Source: Malus domestica (taxonomy: Eukaryota > Streptophyta > Magnoliopsida > Rosales > Rosaceae). From it: a DNA stretch of 64,000 nucleotides. The DNA lies in NCBI RefSeq assembly GCF_042453785.1, contig NC_091669.1, positions 32,319,001 to 32,383,000 of the forward strand. Direction: 5' to 3'. The stretch's first letter is position 1, and each line of letters opens with the position of its first letter. The notes under the pieces were generated by a model, which was not told where the DNA came from, searched no databases, and was given only the letters and a program-made list of their open reading frames with translations. Of the stretch, positions 47,698-59,020 are shown in pieces. The translations under genes were made by a program, and so were the position numbers.

Positions 47698-50109
47698 TGG
47701 AGTCTAGGAATAGTCATGGCTCTACTAGTACACATTCCACCACTCAACCCCAACCCCAACCTCAACTCCAAACACTTAAAACACAACCTCAATAAGAAAA
47801 TCAATAAGAAGTGGATGAAAGTGTGGGAAGTGGTAAGAGAGGTGACAATGATATTAATGGGGGGCGATCGGTGGTGTGGTCACATGCTAAGAAGGTGGGT
47901 AGAAAAGGGAATAAAGGTAAAAAAATTCACCTTGCAATTTGCTCATATTGCAAGAAAGAGTGTCCGGCCGATCCTAATAAAAATGGGACATCAAGCATAA
48001 TGTATCACCTTAGAAAAGTTTGTAAGGATTCGCCTCTTTATATAAAAGGTGATAAAAATCAATCGGTCTTAACAAATGAGTCCATGGGTAGTGGATTGGT
48101 CCTCCGCACCTTTAACCAAAAGAGACTTGAGTTAAAGGTTGTGATGTTTGTCATTAAGGATGAACAATTATTTAAGGTGGTTGAAGGTGGTGGATATATT
48201 GATATGATAAAATAGGCTTAACCTCGGTTCAAGATTCCAAATAGGAGGAAGATTGCGGCCGATGTGTGAGATTTGTTTGTATTAGAGAAGTCTAAATTGT
48301 TTGAAGCTATGCGTAATCAAAGGGTAAGTATCACAACCGATACTTGAACATCAATTCAAAACATCAACTACACAGTAGTTACCACCCACTTCATGGATAT
48401 TGAATGGAAGTTGCACAAACGCATCATAAACTTCATAAAGATCACGGGCCATATGGGAGATAACATTGGGAATGTTCTAGAAGTGTGTTTGAACTAATGG
48501 GGATATAGAAGATCTTTAGCATCACGGTTGATAATGCTTCCGCCAATGATGTTGCGGTTGACTATATGAAAAAAAGGCTACAGGAAATGAATTCTCTCTT
48601 GGTTGATGGGAAGTACTTGTATATGAGGTGTGTTTGTCACATCTTAAATTTAGTTGTCAAGAGTGGGTTAAAGGAGCTTACTAAGTTAGTTGAGGGGATT
48701 CGAAATTGTGTCAAGTACATTCATTCTTAGCCAGCTAGAATGGATAAGTTTAGGGATTTTGCTATCTTATTCAAGATGGATAAAATGTCTAATATGCCCT
48801 TTGATGTGTTTACAAGGTGGAATACAACATATAAAATGTTTGACGTTGCATACAAGTTTAGGAAGGTGTTTCTTAGGATGGCGGAGGAGAATGTGTAATT
48901 TCGTGATTACTTTGAAGAGATGGAAATGGATTCAAAGAAGAATTTGATAAAGAGAGTGGGGCCTCGGGAAGAGGAGGATTGAGAGAAGGCACTAGCTTTT
49001 ACACACTTTTTGAAAGAGTTTCATGATGCTACTTTGAAGCTTAGTGCAACTAAAAAGGTTATATCAACTTTGCTATGGGATTAAGTTGCTTTACAAATAG
49101 AGATTGAAAAAAAAAAAAAAATGCTACCAATCTTACATTGCAAAGCGTGGCTACTATAATGATGCGAAAATTTAACAACTATTGGGGGAATTTTGAGAAT
49201 GTGAATCAACTTATTTTTCTTGGTCAAGTTCTAGACCCTTGTTATAAACTTCAAATGATTACCATCAACCTCAAAGCACTTGGATGATATGATAGGAAGG
49301 TAGATTGGATGCTTAAGGAGATTAAAAAATGCTTGCTTGATTTGTATAATGAGTATATAAGAGGTTCTTCTACTACCATTGGGGCTCCATTGGAAGATGT
49401 GGAACTAAATGAAGAGTTCATAATTCAAGCTTGTGGGGGTGATGAGAACAAAATTGAAATGATGAAGGAGCTTATATAAGAAATGAGGGAGCAACGTCTT
49501 TTGGAGATATCCAATGAAGTGGATAAGTACTTTGCCGCTCCTTATATTAGTTTTATTGTTGGTGGCTTTGATCTCTTGAATTGGAAATCAAACACAAAAA
49601 AGTTTCCAATCCTTTCACAAATAGCCAAGGATATATTTGCAATCCCCACTTATACCGTTGCTAGTGACAGTGCATTTAGTCTTGGGATGAGGGTTGTGGA
49701 CCCTTTTAGGGCATCCTTGACTCCTAAAATGGTAGAGGCACGTACTAGTGCATCCTTGACTCCTAAAATAGTAGAGGCACGTACTAGTGATTGGCTTAGG
49801 GTGGATGAAGTAAACTTCTACAAAGAACCAACGAAAGATATGCTTCAATTTTACAAGGAAATGGAAGAAGTAGAAACAAGTAAGACATGTTTTAATTTAT
49901 TTAGTAAATTTGTTATTAAATATTCAACTTTAATTCTTATTCTAAATCTTATTAATATATATATATATATATATGTATACGTACTTTGTAATGTAGGATT
50001 GACACAAGCTCAACCTCAATCTTCTACAAGTTCAATGCCTCCTCTAAATGCATCTACATCTCAAAGCTTGAAGAATGGATCAATGCATTTTTACTTTTTA
50101 AAGTTTTAA
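47698..50109 (+). pseudogene. Degenerate hAT transposase (BED zinc finger + dimerisation domain)
   Basis: From the ATG at 47698 the frame stops after 32 codons (TAA in the Gln/Pro-rich leader). A BED-type finger follows in the next readable frame (WSHAKKVGRKGNK, then CSYCKKEC and HLRKVC). The middle region is broken by several stops and frame changes. The C-terminal hAT dimerisation domain is readable at 49483-49800: AAPYISFIVGGFDLLNWK, KKFPILSQIAKDIFAIP, ASDSAFSLGMRVVDPFR and SDWLRVDE. The usual SSASERVFS-type motif is changed to ASDSAFS. A 39-bp in-frame direct repeat sits at 49710-49787. It resembles RICESLEEPER-like plant hATs, but the many stops exclude activity. Terminal repeats were not identified. 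Confidence 0.88.
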
Positions 50110-50385
50110 GTTGATTTAGTTTGAAATGTTAACTTCTATTCGAATTTCCAATTTTCATTTAGTTTGTACACTTATTTGATTTGGCTTGTAACTTCTATGA
50201 ATTGGGAACACGTGTTATAGTTATACTGTGGATCTCACATGTCATGGTAAGTAGTAGAAGTAGTTCTGCAACAATATTATTATGCTTATTTTTTGCAAAG
50301 TGCAACAAAAGAAACATTGATGATGATATGCAGCTGAATTATTTAGTGAGTAGTAGTGTAGTCACTAGTATAAAAAACACTTTGT

Positions 50386-50712
50386 GTGACGTAGGTCGTT
50401 CGTCGTGCAAAGTCAAAAAAATGTCGCGTAAAAATTTGTGCGACGAACCTTCGTCACGTGCCAAGCATTGTGCCATGCCTGTGAAATCAGGGTTTGCGTG
50501 ACGAAGAAATATCCTACGTCATGCAAAGTGTCAGGGTTTGCGTGATGCACAATCCTACGTCGCGCAAAGTGTCATTGCGCGACGCACAATCTTACGTCGC
50601 GCAAAGTGTCAGGGTTTGCATGACGCACAATCTTACGTCGTGAAAAGTGTCATTGCGTGACGTAGGGAAATGCGTCGCGCAAAGTGTCAGGGTTTGCGTG
50701 ATGCACAATCCT
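50386..50712. repeat. Left subterminal CGTCGCGCAAA/TTTGCGTGACG repeats of the CACTA element
   Basis: Alternating inverted words (GTCGTGCAAAGTC, TTTGCGTGACG, TACGTCGCGCAAAGTGTCA) repeat at roughly 25-50-bp spacing. A smaller pair is at 52010-52065. The right-hand counterpart is at 56527-56960. Confidence 0.85.
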
Positions 50713-50904
50713 TCTTTCATATGTTCCCAACTTTCTTACTTAAGGGGTGTTCATAATTATGTCAATATACCCTTTCTCTTTGTTTGAAAGTAAGTTTACA
50801 TGCTTTAGACCAGAACATTCTCTATTGAAATTTGAACACCATGATAAGAAGAGCCGAGGTACGCAAAGAGTTAATGAGACTGGTAACTACGAACTATGTT
50901 TTAC

Positions 50905-50941
<37 letters not shown>

Positions 50942-52299
50942 TATGATTACTATTGCAGCCTTTTAATGTAGATAAAATCAAAATAGACTAGACACTCCTC
51001 TAATTCATTGTTGGCCAAATCCTGCGGAAGCTTCAAAGTTACTCCATATGTTATTTGTAGAATTAGAGAGAGAGAGAGAGTCGTATGATTACTAGTAAGA
51101 AGCTGACCGGTGTTGATGATATTGTGTGTACTGATTTCAATTTTACTATTGTAACAATACGTCAATACTATTAGGTGAATACAAATGCATTGTGATTCTG
51201 CATCAAATTGGCGTGTGGACGTGTGCGTGAGTTTAATACCATCATTTTAAATGCAAGGGTTGGTAAACTAAAATGACAAAATTTGGATTATGAAATAGTA
51301 GAAGGTCATAGAACTTATAGATATACAAGTATTATTAAAAAAGAATTCAAATGTGAGAGGGTCTTCAGGCAGCGTTGCTTAACGCAGATGAGGGAATTGA
51401 AAATCTGGGTCAATACCTCCTGGTTGGCTGGGAATTGAAAATCTATACCAAAATATCTTCAAACTGCAAACAAGAAACAACAAAAATGAAATTCTTAAAC
51501 CCTAAAATTCAGCCAATTTCGTAATAATTTATCCCAAATAAAAACCCTGATTCAATCCCCATTTCAAAATTAAAACCCTAAATCGCATTCACAAATTTTT
51601 AAACCCTGAAATTTATCCCAAATTAAAACCCTAAATTCTAAAAGTCATCTTAATTCACAATCAAAATCCTTAATTTCACAATTTCATAATTTGTAATTAG
51701 ATTTACCTTCAAAGAGAGAGACAAGCATGACGAATGGGTGGTGGCTGGCCGTTGTTTAGAACGAGAGGGAAAGAGATCTGGGTTCAAAAGAGAGGTCTGA
51801 GTTCAAAATAAAGAAGTTGATGAGGAAGGCTACGGGAAGAGAGAGGGAGAGAGAGGGCGAGATGAGAGGGAGAAAGACCGAGTGACTACAGGAGAGATAG
51901 AGAGAGAGGGTATAAGAAATGGCACATGTACAAACTTGGAAATTTCAAACAAACCGCCTAAATTTTACAATTGCACACCATAATTATAACAAATTGAGTG
52001 ACGTAGGTATTCAAGTTGACGTCTCGCAAAGTGTTTTTGCGCGACGACTAAATTAAAGCGTCGCACAAGGTATTTTTATTTTTTAAATTATTATAAAAAT
52101 TACTGATAAAATGACTTTATTCTTTTCAAACTCAAAATTTTTTTTCACATAAAACCCATAATAATATATTTTTCTAACAAAAACTCGACCAGAACTACAA
52201 TAATAAATTTAAAGCTACTTAATAAATATATATATCATTCAATTTCTTAAGTGTTAAATATACAAAATAAATAAATTTAAATATTCTTAATAAAAATAT

Positions 52300-53945
52300 A
52301 TACCATTGAACTTCATGGGATACAGATTGTACAAAACTAATTTCATTGATTGAACCATCAAACTTGTTTGTATATGCATCAAGATCGTATACATAAAAAA
52401 TTACAAAAAACAAATGTTCGGAGATCAAGTAACGGGACAAAACATTTGGACGGTTATAAACGAAAAATCACGATTTAACGGTAGTTGTAACTCCGATTTT
52501 GGTGATTTTTTACAGCTACACTCTTGGATCCTATATGAATACAATGAACTAATTTGATCGTCAATTTAAAATATTTACACTAGTGGATACCACAAAATTT
52601 TTTGTTATACTTAACGAAAGTATAAATAAATTCCAAAAGTGTTAGTAAATCTATCATTTTGATGGGATGCAGATTGTACAAAACTAATTTTAACGATTGA
52701 ACCGTCAAACTTGTTTGTATATGCGTCGAGATCATATACGTAAAAAATCATAAAAACAAACGTTCGGAGATCAAGTAACGGGACAAAACATTTGGACGGT
52801 TATAAACGAAAAATCACGGTAGTTTTAACTCTGATTTTGGTGATTTTTTATAGGTACACTCCTTGATCCTATATGAATACAATCAACTAATTTGATCGTC
52901 AATTTAAAATATTTACGCTAGTTGATACCACAAAATCTTTTGTTATAATTAATGAAAAGTATAAATAAATTCCAAAAGTGTTAGTAAATCTATCGTTTTG
53001 ATGGGATATGGATCGAACCGTCAAACTTGTTTGTATATGCGTTGAGATCGTATACGTAAAAAATCACAAAAAACAAACGTTCGAAGATCAAGTAATGGGA
53101 CAAAACATTTGGACGGTTATAAACGAAAAATCACGATTCAATGGTAGTTTTAACTCCGATTTTGGTGATTTTTTATAGGTACACTCCTTGATCCTATATG
53201 AATACAATGAACTAATGTGATCGTCAATTTAAAATGTTTACACTAGTGGATACCACAAAATTTTTTGTTATACTTAATGAAAGTATAAATAAATTCCAAA
53301 AGTGTTAGTAATTCTATCGTTTTGATGGGATACGGAACTAATTTCAACGATCGAACAGTCAAACTTGTTTGTATATGCGTCGAGATTGTATACGTAAAAA
53401 ATCATAAAAACAAACGTTCGGAGATCAAGTAACGGGACAAAACATTTGGACGGTTATAAACGAAAAATCACGGTAGTTTTAACTCTGATTTTGGTGATTT
53501 TTTATAGGTACACTCCTTGATCCTATATGAATACAATCAACTAATTTGATCGTCAATTTAAAATATTTACGCTAGTTGATACCACAAAATCTTTTGTTAT
53601 AATTAATGAAAAGTATAAATAAATTCCAAAAGTGTTAGTAAATCTATCGTTTTGATGGGATACGGATTGTATGAAATTAATTTCAACGATCAAACCGTCA
53701 AACTTGTTTGCATATGCGTCGAGATCGTATACATAAAAAATCACAAAAAACAAACGTTCGGAGATCAAGTAACGGGACAAAACATTTGGACGGTTATAAA
53801 CAAAAAATCACGATTCAACGGTAGTTTTAACTCCGATTTTAGTGATTTTTTATAGCTCTACTCCTCGATCCTATATGAATACAATGAACTAATTTGATCG
53901 TCAATTTAAAATATTTATGCTAGTTGATACCACAAAATCTTACTT
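52300..53945. repeat. Five tandem copies of a ~335-bp unit inside the CACTA element
   Basis: The word TGATGGGATA(C/T)GGAT, or a close variant, starts units at about 52313, 52658, 52999, 53320 and 53650. Each unit continues with GTCAAACTTGTTTGTATATG, GGAGATCAAGTAACGGGACA and ACATTTGGACGGTTATAAAC, and ends GATACCACAAAAT. Periods are 321-345 bp. ORFs inside are repeats of one another and not genes. Confidence 0.85.
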
Positions 53946-53954
53946 GACGAAGGT

Positions 53955-54190
53955 AATAAAAACACTTTGCGTGACGCATTCATTGGTACGTCGCGCAAAA
54001 TGCCTTTGCGTGACGCATTAACTTGTACGTCGTGCAAATTGCATGACGCATTGTTTGCACGTCGTGCAAACAGCCTTTGCATGACGCATTCGCTGGTACG
54101 TCTCGCAAGCAGCTTTTGCGTGACTCATGCGCTGGTACGTTTCGCAAACAGCCTTGGGTGATGTATTCGCTGGTACATCGCGCAAAGTTA
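53955..54190. repeat. Internal third cluster of CACTA subterminal-type repeats
   Basis: Begins AACACTTTGCGTGACGCATT, the same words as at a CACTA terminus, and continues with repeated TACGTCGCGCAAA and TTTGCGTGACGCATT. It sits at the right edge of the 335-bp array, so it may be the end of a second, fused or nested element. Confidence 0.75.
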
Positions 54191-54499
54191 TATTTTAAAA
54201 TACCAAATAACATCCGAAATCCAAACCTAACCCCTATAATTTTCTTTTCAATTCTTCCAAAATCCAAAAATGAACTTGTGGTTGTTGTTTGAAACGGGAA
54301 TCAAATTTTATCTTTGTTTTGTGACTCTCTGCTTTTTCAGCTCCGCTTTTGGTTTCTCCAATATATTTATAGAGAGAGAGTATAGACTTCAAACTTTTAA
54401 GTTAAGGAAAAAAATATACATTGCAATTTGCAAGGTTTATTTTTGTGCAACACAACATTTAAAGAATGCAGTAGCACAACATTTAAGGAAACAAATGCT

Positions 54500-54840
54500 G
54501 ATTAAATGTCTCAAATGCTGATCATTGCTTGCAGTTTCCTCCACCAACTTCTTAATCACGGTACCTTTCTACATTAGCAGGTCCCTCACATTCTCGTTGT
54601 ATATTTCAAGTCCAGAGATTTTTATTGTAAAGTCTCTCTCCGGAGTTTGCAACCAAACAATCCGAGTACATTAGTTTCAAAGCAACAATCTTCCCTATAA
54701 CTTTCATAATTGTTATTAGTTTGTGATGATTAAACTTACATTGATTATATGATTGTAGATATCAATGACAGCTTTCTCTGTTATCCCTCTTATTGTGTAT
54801 GTCTTCCCACTACTCGTTTGTCCATAAGAGAATATAGTTG
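54500..54840 (-). pseudogene. Captured kinesin (KIN-7/NACK-like) motor fragment, two exons with intron
   Basis: On the minus strand 54740-54840 encodes [18 protein letters not shown] then [15 protein letters not shown], the kinesin P-loop region, followed by a GTAAGT donor at 54739. After ~90 bp of intron-like sequence, whose acceptor AG is changed to AA, 54500-54646 encodes TPERDFTIKISGLEIYNENV then RDLL. A stop follows, then KGTVIKKLVEETASNDQHLR. The joined order matches the motor domain of plant kinesin-7 proteins, but the fragment begins and ends mid-domain. Retained intron sequence shows capture at the DNA level. Confidence 0.85.
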
Positions 54841-54928
54841 CTACAGTGCCAAGGAAAATAAATCAATTGTTGAAAAGCGAGATGAGGATTGCAAAATAAT
54901 GGACATGAGTCTAAGGATAAGCCACAAC

Positions 54929-55823
54929 TAGGGGTGGAAAAAATTCCCAAAAATCCCGAACCGAACCGAAAAAATCCTAATCCCAAACCAAAAATTTCCT
55001 AAACCGAAATTTCCGAAATTTTTGGGATGCTATCCCGAACCGATCCCGAAATTTTGGTACGGGATTCGGGATTGACTTTTCGATATTTCGGGAATCCCAT
55101 ACCGAACCGAAAATATATATTATTAATTATTATATACATATATATTATTCTTTTATAATTGATTATGGACTTTATAATTTGAACTTATTACAGAGAATGG
55201 AATATGTTATGAATTATGATATGACGTAAGCAATGTTGTTTTATTTATGTCGAAACCAAGAATGTTGGATCAGCTAGTTACTATGCTTGAGTCTCTTTAC
55301 TGTTTACACCAATAAATGGAGCTTGTTGGCATTGTAAATATGTATTTTACATATGCAGATTATTGGTAAATGGACAGCAAAGAAGCACAAGGTAGCAATG
55401 CTCGTCAGTCAGGTTAATAGCCTTCAAGCAAAGTTTACAGTTTGCAATCCAATGCTTGTGCCCCGATATGAGATTATATTTGCATTTAAACTAGCAAGAG
55501 ATGAAATAGATTCTCAGTCTCAGACTAACCAGCTTGCACAATCTATCACTTCCAAGAATGTGAATGATACTTGCTTGATATGTTTGCACAATCTAACAAT
55601 TCATTCAATGAGTTACATAAGCATAATATGTCAAATTTTAGTCCAAAAGCCCAAAAGTCCAAAACCATTTCGGGATTCCCGATTTGTCCCGAAATCCCGA
55701 AACTATTTCGGAATTCCTGAAAATTGGGTTTGGGATCGGTATTCAAATTGGGATTCTCGAAAAATTTGGTTTGGGAATCGGGACAAGGGTTTTGGTATGG
55801 GATCCCATACCGAACCACCCCTA
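54929..55823. mobile_element. Nested non-autonomous hAT-like element (895 bp)
   Basis: The termini are TAGGGGTGG and, on the right, CCACCCCTA. The flanks GCCACAAC (54921-54928) and GCCATAAC (55824-55831) match at 7 of 8 bases, as expected for a hAT 8-bp duplication. Subterminal regions are rich in TCCCGAAC/CCGAAATTTCGG words on both sides. It sits inside the CACTA element. The centre (55360-55550) reads MLVSQVNSLQAKFTVCNPML then VPRYEIIFAFKLARDEIDSQ after a possible splice acceptor (CATATGCAG), so it may carry a captured exon of a gene I cannot name. Confidence 0.7.
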
Positions 55824-56222
55824 GCCATAACCATTGATACTGCTTCTATTAAGGAAGTAGGACCGAAAAATTATCATATTAAATCGGGATGATACATCAG
55901 CCCATTTCTAGTCATGCCCAGTAAACAATAGTTAGCAAATTAGCAAAAAACTTTAATGCTCCACAGAAGCGAGAATATCGTAATTTTCTCTATCTCATTC
56001 TTCTCTTCGAATTCCTCTTTTCCCTCCATAACCTCTCTTTGATCTTCCTCTCCTTTTTGTATCTCATTTCCTTTCTGTCCTACCTTGACTGATATCTGAG
56101 TGGTCTTGTAGTTCAACATATCTATAGTCTATACCAGTTGTGAATATAAACCAAAATAAGATACTTTTAAAAGCCCAAGAAAATTTCAAAATAAAGAACT
56201 TAGGTTGAAGAGACAATCTTAC

Positions 56223-56411
56223 TCCGGATCTAAGTAACCCGATGTCCATCTTACTTCAAGAGAAGCACAACTGTCACCTTCTTGAGGAGCATATTTTGAA
56301 AAACCGAAGTTCGCCACCTTGGCAGTCATGCTATGGTCCATAAGTATATTACTTGATTTCACATCCTTATGTAAATGCAGCGACTAGCAAAATTGTGAAG
56401 ATGCGTCAAAC
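56223..56411 (-). pseudogene. Captured SYMRK-like receptor-kinase exon
   Basis: On the minus strand a splice acceptor (CTGTTCAG) precedes [11 protein letters not shown]; a 1-bp deletion then breaks the frame at the catalytic HRD site. Translation resumes with [39 protein letters not shown] and SGYLDPE, followed by a GTAAG donor. The words [13 protein letters not shown] and the exon limits match the symbiosis receptor-like kinase (SYMRK/NORK) kinase domain as I know it. DFG is changed to NFG. One exon with intron edges inside a CACTA element indicates DNA-level capture; it cannot encode a kinase. Confidence 0.85.
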
Positions 56412-56973
56412 CTGAACAGTGAAAGTACACATCAGAGGTTTTGATATTCTAAATGCTCTCATGGAAAAGATGGTGAAATCAATAAAACAACAAAAAATGA
56501 GGCTATGGTGAAATCAATAATGAGACTTTGTGCGACGCCACGTACGTCACGCAAAACAGCTTTGCATGACGCATGTTCACCAGCGTCGCGCAAAGCTGTT
56601 TGAGTGACGTACGTGGCGTCGCGCAAGAATGTTTTGCGTGACGCTGGTGAACATGCGTCATGCAAAGCTGTTTTGCGTGACGTACGCGGCCTTGCGTCGT
56701 GCAAAGTCAACAAAAAAGCAGCAAAGACATCTTGGTTTGGGGCCAAAATCTTGTGGGACACACAAGATGTTGCGCAAAACGCTTTTGCGCGACGTCGGTC
56801 TCCGTCGTGTGAAATTCAGTCAAGCAAACCCCTTTTGCGCGACGTTGGTCTCCGTCACGCAAAATTCCATCGCGCAAAGGCTGTTTGCGCGACGTTTTGT
56901 GTGTAGCGTCGCGCAAAACATACTTTGCGCGACGAATTTGGCTGCGTCACGCAAAGTGTTTTTTCTACTAATG

Positions 56974-57558
56974 AGTACTAGGTTAGCTTTGTAGCTATTG
57001 TTTACATTTATATAACTAGATATATGTCGAAGCTCGAGGTTGAAGATATTGCTGTTCGTTGATCAGCATCAACATTTTTGTGATTTTTGTGTTAATCTCA
57101 CTTGAAACTGCAAAGCTTCATTACCATGTTTATGTTTTTGTGGTTTTCATTGACTTGTAAAGACCAATGTATTAACTGTGTATATTTTCTGGGCCTTGAA
57201 TTAGGTTAGAAAATATTAGATTTTGGTCAAACTAAGTGGCAATTACCATTGGCATACCATACCAACCAAACTATTTGGTATACCGATATTCGGTATACCG
57301 AAAGTTTGGTACGATAATGGTAATAGATTTTTCCGTACCAAATATTTGGTATGGTAATCGGTACAAAGGTTTTTGTACGGTAATCGTACCAAAACCACCC
57401 CTATAATTAATCATCAATAAATACTTCTTATGATTTACAAAATTTAATCTAAATAGTTGGTGTCCGTAACATTTATATTTCTATGTTTTTTTATTTGGGC
57501 CTTTTCCATATAAGCAAAAAACCCCAAATCATAAAATCTCAATGTTATGTAAGGAAAC
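56974..57558. other. Spacer with a decayed GGTATACC-rich repeat
   Basis: 57238-57400 has repeated TTTGGTA(T/C)(A/G) and TACCGTAC-type words with an end CCAAAACCACCCCTA, resembling one end of a hAT-like MITE. No gene was seen. Confidence 0.4.
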
Positions 57559-57735
57559 AAATGCGACAGTTAACATATTTGTTACTCTTGTTCATTATTA
57601 TCCTCAAGCTTGTATTTAGTTTAATAACTTTTAGTTTTATCATTTCTAGAATTTATTAACTAAAAGTTATTAAACTAAATACAAGATTGAGGATAATAAT
57701 GAACAAGAGTAACAAATATGTTAACTGTCGCATTT
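57559..57735. repeat. Long near-perfect inverted repeat (77-bp arms, 22-bp loop)
   Basis: The left arm 57559-57635 (AAATGCGACAGTTAACATAT ... TAATAACTTTTAGTT) is the reverse complement of the right arm 57658-57735, with one obvious mismatch (CAAGCTTG against CAATCTTG). The loop is TTATCATTTCTAGAATTTATT or nearly so. Partial direct copies of the right arm's complement (GTTCATTATTATCCTCAATC) follow at 57739-57830. Confidence 0.9.
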
Positions 57736-57880
57736 TTAGTTCAATCTTGTTACTCTTGTTCATTATTATCCTCAATCTTGTTCATTATTATCCTCAATCT
57801 TTTTTTAGTTCAATCTTGTTACTCTTTGTTTTGCGGTGTGTAGTTAGATACTCGAAGCTGCATTTTAGTCATTAGATTTA

Positions 57881-58035
57881 AGGGAACTTTAACGAAAAGC
57901 TCTCGGTACTGTTTACTTTAATGAAAAACCATATTTTTATACTAAAAAGTCAATCTTGATACTATTCACTTTATCCTTTATTTTATCTTTATCGTTAAAA
58001 CTCGAAGTTTTCAAACCATTTTCATTAGTTTTCCT
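57881..58035. mobile_element. Small MITE (155 bp), hAT-like
   Basis: Starts AGGGAACTTTAACGAAAAG and ends CATTAGTTTTCCT, which are imperfect inverted repeats. The flanks TAGATTTA and TAGATTCA match at 7 of 8 bases. The internal words GGTACTGTTTACTTTAATGA and TACTATTCACTTTATCC belong to a repeat I recognise as very common in apple and relatives. Confidence 0.7.
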
Positions 58036-58226
58036 TAGATTCAAAGAGCCAAATTTAAAAGAACTCATCTCCAAGAGACTTTATAAAAGGACTATCCGTT
58101 TCTCTCTTACTGCTCTCTAGCTAGCCTTTAGAGGAAAAAAAAAAAAAAAAACAAAACTAGATTTGGAACCCTCCTAGCAGCCGCTCCTTGCTCCGGCTTG
58201 GGGTCCACAGCAGTCTGACTCCCACC

Positions 58227-58512
58227 TTTTTCTAGTCATCCTTCCCTCTTTTACTTCCTTCTCCACCCTCTGCATCTTCCTTCTTCCCCCATCTTTCCCC
58301 CATCCTTCCCTTATCCTACCCTCCTTTTTCTAGCCCTCCTTCCTTTTTTTCCTTCCATCTCCACCCTTTGCATCTTCCCTTTTCCCCTTCTTTCCCCCAT
58401 CCTTCCCTTATCCTTCCCACCTTTTTCTAGCCCTCCTTCCTTCTTTTCCTTCCATCTCCACCCTTTGCATCTTCCCTCTTCCCCCTTCTTCCCCTTCTTT
58501 TCCCCATCCTTC
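58227..58512. repeat. CT-rich degenerate tandem repeat
   Basis: Units of ~100-110 bp beginning TTTTTCTAG(C/T)CCTCCTTCC and containing CTCCACCCTTTGCATCTTCC recur near 58228, 58327 and 58424. The proline/serine-rich ORF that overlaps it is a by-product. Confidence 0.75.
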
Positions 58513-59020
58513 CACTCAAAAGGTTTATTTATTTATTTATTTTTAACTTGGGTGGATGTAGAAGTGTTTTTTGCACTATTTGGTAAAATTATGGGAGCAC
58601 TCACTGTGCTGGTGGCTCACTCACCCCCATTTTCAGCCTATCCAGTTGTTCCATTAGTTCATTCTTTTGGTGGTGGTGGTGGCTTTGGGATGGAGGCGCA
58701 TTTGGTGACTGCTAGTTTCCATTCTAGTCTTAGGTTTTTTTTTTGTTGTTGTTCATCTGGTCACTTTTGGGCCTTTCGACTATATTTTTTTGTTGTTGTT
58801 GGGCTTGTATTTAGGTTGTAGACTGCCTTTTGGGCTCTCTTTTCCTTGCACTTGTCTTTTTATTTAATGGAAGTAATTTTGTTTGACCCAAAAAATAATA
58901 ATAGTAAAGTGAACAATTGCCCTTTATATTTATGGAGTCACTATTTATATTCTAAATGTTAAAAATTAATAAAGCTCAATGGTGGCCTATAAATCAAGAA
59001 GAAAAGGAAGAGATGGAATT

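Larger units (their letters stand above)
50363..56973. mobile_element. Non-autonomous CACTA (En/Spm) element with captured gene fragments
   Basis: The left end reads CACTAGTATAAAAAACACTT; the right end on the complement reads CATTAGTAGAAAAAACACTT. The 3-bp target duplication AGT lies at 50360-50362 and 56974-56976, the length made by CACTA transposases. Both subterminal regions are packed with TTTGCGTGACG words and their complement CGTCGCGCAAA, spaced tens of bases apart, as expected for transposase-binding arrays. The 6.6-kb interior has no transposase. It holds a five-copy tandem array, a kinesin gene fragment, a nested hAT element and a receptor-kinase fragment. Short ORFs in the subterminal repeats are artefacts. 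Confidence 0.85.

Noticed and set aside
53967-54292. Several Arg/Ala/Cys-rich ORFs in and around CACTA repeats (also 56459-56994)
   Set aside because: Translations of TTTGCGTGACG/CGTCGCGCAAA subterminal repeats; not protein genes.
54505-54840. Possibility that the kinesin fragment is part of a resident kinesin gene
   Set aside because: Only two partial motor exons are present, the splice acceptor is mutated, a stop interrupts, and the fragment lies between CACTA termini; no other motor or tail exon is nearby.
58465-58821. 118-aa hydrophobic plus-strand ORF
   Set aside because: Starts inside a CT-rich tandem repeat, has no recognisable domain and lacks promoter or homology support.
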